From positions 1-5,553 of the forward strand of contig JAQBPC010000325.1 of the NCBI GenBank assembly GCA_028287725.1: 5,553 nucleotides of DNA, read 5' to 3'. The stretch's first letter is position 1; every line of letters begins with the position of its first letter. Made by a program: the position numbers and the translations under genes. The stretch comes from Chloroflexota bacterium. GTDB taxonomy: Bacteria; Chloroflexota; UBA5177; JANWHV01. Below the pieces are notes generated by a model. That model saw nothing but the letters and a program-made list of their open reading frames with translations, did not search any database and was not told the origin of the DNA. Below, piece by piece: positions 5,337 to 5,553 of this stretch.

Positions 5337-5432
5337 AGCCGGCCTGGCACCCGGGTGTATCGCCCCAGCAAACAGTGCTCGCGTCGTTGGCAAACGATCG
5401 TTTGTAAAGTGCAACCTCACGCCAGGCCGGCT
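5337..5432. repeat. 12-bp inverted repeat spanning the end of the threonine synthase gene
   Basis: AGCCGGCCTGGC at 5337-5348 is the exact reverse complement of GCCAGGCCGGCT at 5421-5432, with 72 bp between. Two more wobble pairs are possible inside the stem. In the minus-strand transcript the first arm is made of the last codons of threonine synthase, just before its TGA, and the second arm lies downstream. The loop holds a 14-bp palindrome. Possible roles are a 3'-end structure protecting or terminating the thrC message, or chance in GC-rich DNA; no T-run follows the second arm. Confidence 0.5.
5391..5404. promoter_or_regulatory. 14-bp perfect palindrome CAAACGATCGTTTG, possible operator
   Basis: This dyad is perfect over 14 bp and begins 12 bp after the threonine synthase stop codon, about 93 bp upstream of the moaDE -35 box. 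It is AT-richer than its surroundings, typical of a dimeric-repressor site. As RNA it would form only a 5-bp stem with a GAUC loop, which is weak as a terminator. A second, GC-rich palindrome, CACCCGGGTG, lies at 5348-5357. No regulator is identifiable in this window. Confidence 0.35.
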
Positions 5433-5553
5433 GCTTCGGCAACTGCCTGCGTGGTGGCGGGAATCGTCTTGAGTCCACCTGTGACGCTCATGGCGTAGTC
5501 GGGATCCTTGAGGCCGTTGCCCGTGAGGATACAGACCGCGGTGGCATCGCGGT
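5417..5553 (-). CDS. thrC: Threonine synthase, C-terminal end (cut by window edge)
   Basis: Threonine synthase converts O-phosphohomoserine to threonine with pyridoxal phosphate. Only the last 44 complete codons and the TGA (5417-5419) are visible on the minus strand; the gene continues past base 5553. The segment VCILTGNGLKDPD, followed by GGLKTIPATTQAVAEAAGLA, matches the C-terminus of bacterial threonine synthases, where an (I/V)LTGNGLKDP motif precedes a short tail. The catalytic Lys and cofactor-binding regions are outside. Its neighbour moaDE lies 154 bp downstream on the same strand and seems to have its own promoter, so co-transcription is uncertain. The identification rests on a short but characteristic stretch. 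Confidence 0.8.
   Translation of the reverse strand, partial: RDATAVCILTGNGLKDPDYAMSVTGGLKTIPATTQAVAEAAGLA

Noticed and set aside
5263..5478. 72-codon N-terminal extension of the MoaD-MoaE frame
   Set aside because: It precedes a canonical MoaD N-terminus, overlaps the end of thrC and the probable moaDE promoter, and shows no family similarity. The ATG at 5262 is preferred.

Overview
The window reads as an ordinary, moderately GC-rich bacterial chromosome segment. It mixes molybdenum-cofactor (Moco) genes, central metabolism and less conserved genes. The fused MoaD-MoaE protein, the type of pyruvate kinase, GTG/TTG starts and two start codons that look leaderless would fit Chloroflexota (Thermomicrobia-like), Deinococcota or Actinomycetota. 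I lean to Chloroflexota, but this is an inference without any database search.

Layout from left to right. Positions 1-378 (minus) hold the N-terminal third of moeA, running off the left edge. Positions 379-475 are a divergent promoter region with the 9-mer CGGTACAAT facing outward in both directions. Positions 476-2299 (plus) encode a 607-residue dynamin-like GTPase. Positions 2300-2558 are a convergent intergenic stretch with GC-rich hairpins, a tandem 11-bp repeat and a possible 66-codon minus-strand gene. Positions 2559-3122 (minus) encode a small three-helix membrane protein of clearly lower GC. Positions 3150-4580 (minus) encode pyruvate kinase. Positions 4600-5262 (minus) encode a MoaD-MoaE fusion (molybdopterin synthase). 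Positions 5263-5416 are an intergenic region rich in dyad symmetry, carrying the probable moaDE promoter. Positions 5417-5553 hold the C-terminal end of threonine synthase, running off the right edge.

The probable transcription unit is moaDE, pyk, membrane protein, with gaps of 19 and 27 nt. It may be read from a promoter whose -10 box ends 6 nt before the moaDE ATG. MoaDE makes molybdopterin and MoeA inserts molybdate into it, so the two Moco genes act in the same pathway although the GTPase, the membrane gene and pyk lie between them. The most interesting points are the MoaD Gly-Gly buried inside the fusion, the orphan membrane protein that resembles Pycsar-type transmembrane effectors and sits in the same frame as pyk across a single TAG, the GTPase with a degenerate G4 motif, and the -10 boxes placed for leaderless transcripts. 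I found no clear complete new system, CRISPR array, RNA gene or insertion sequence.
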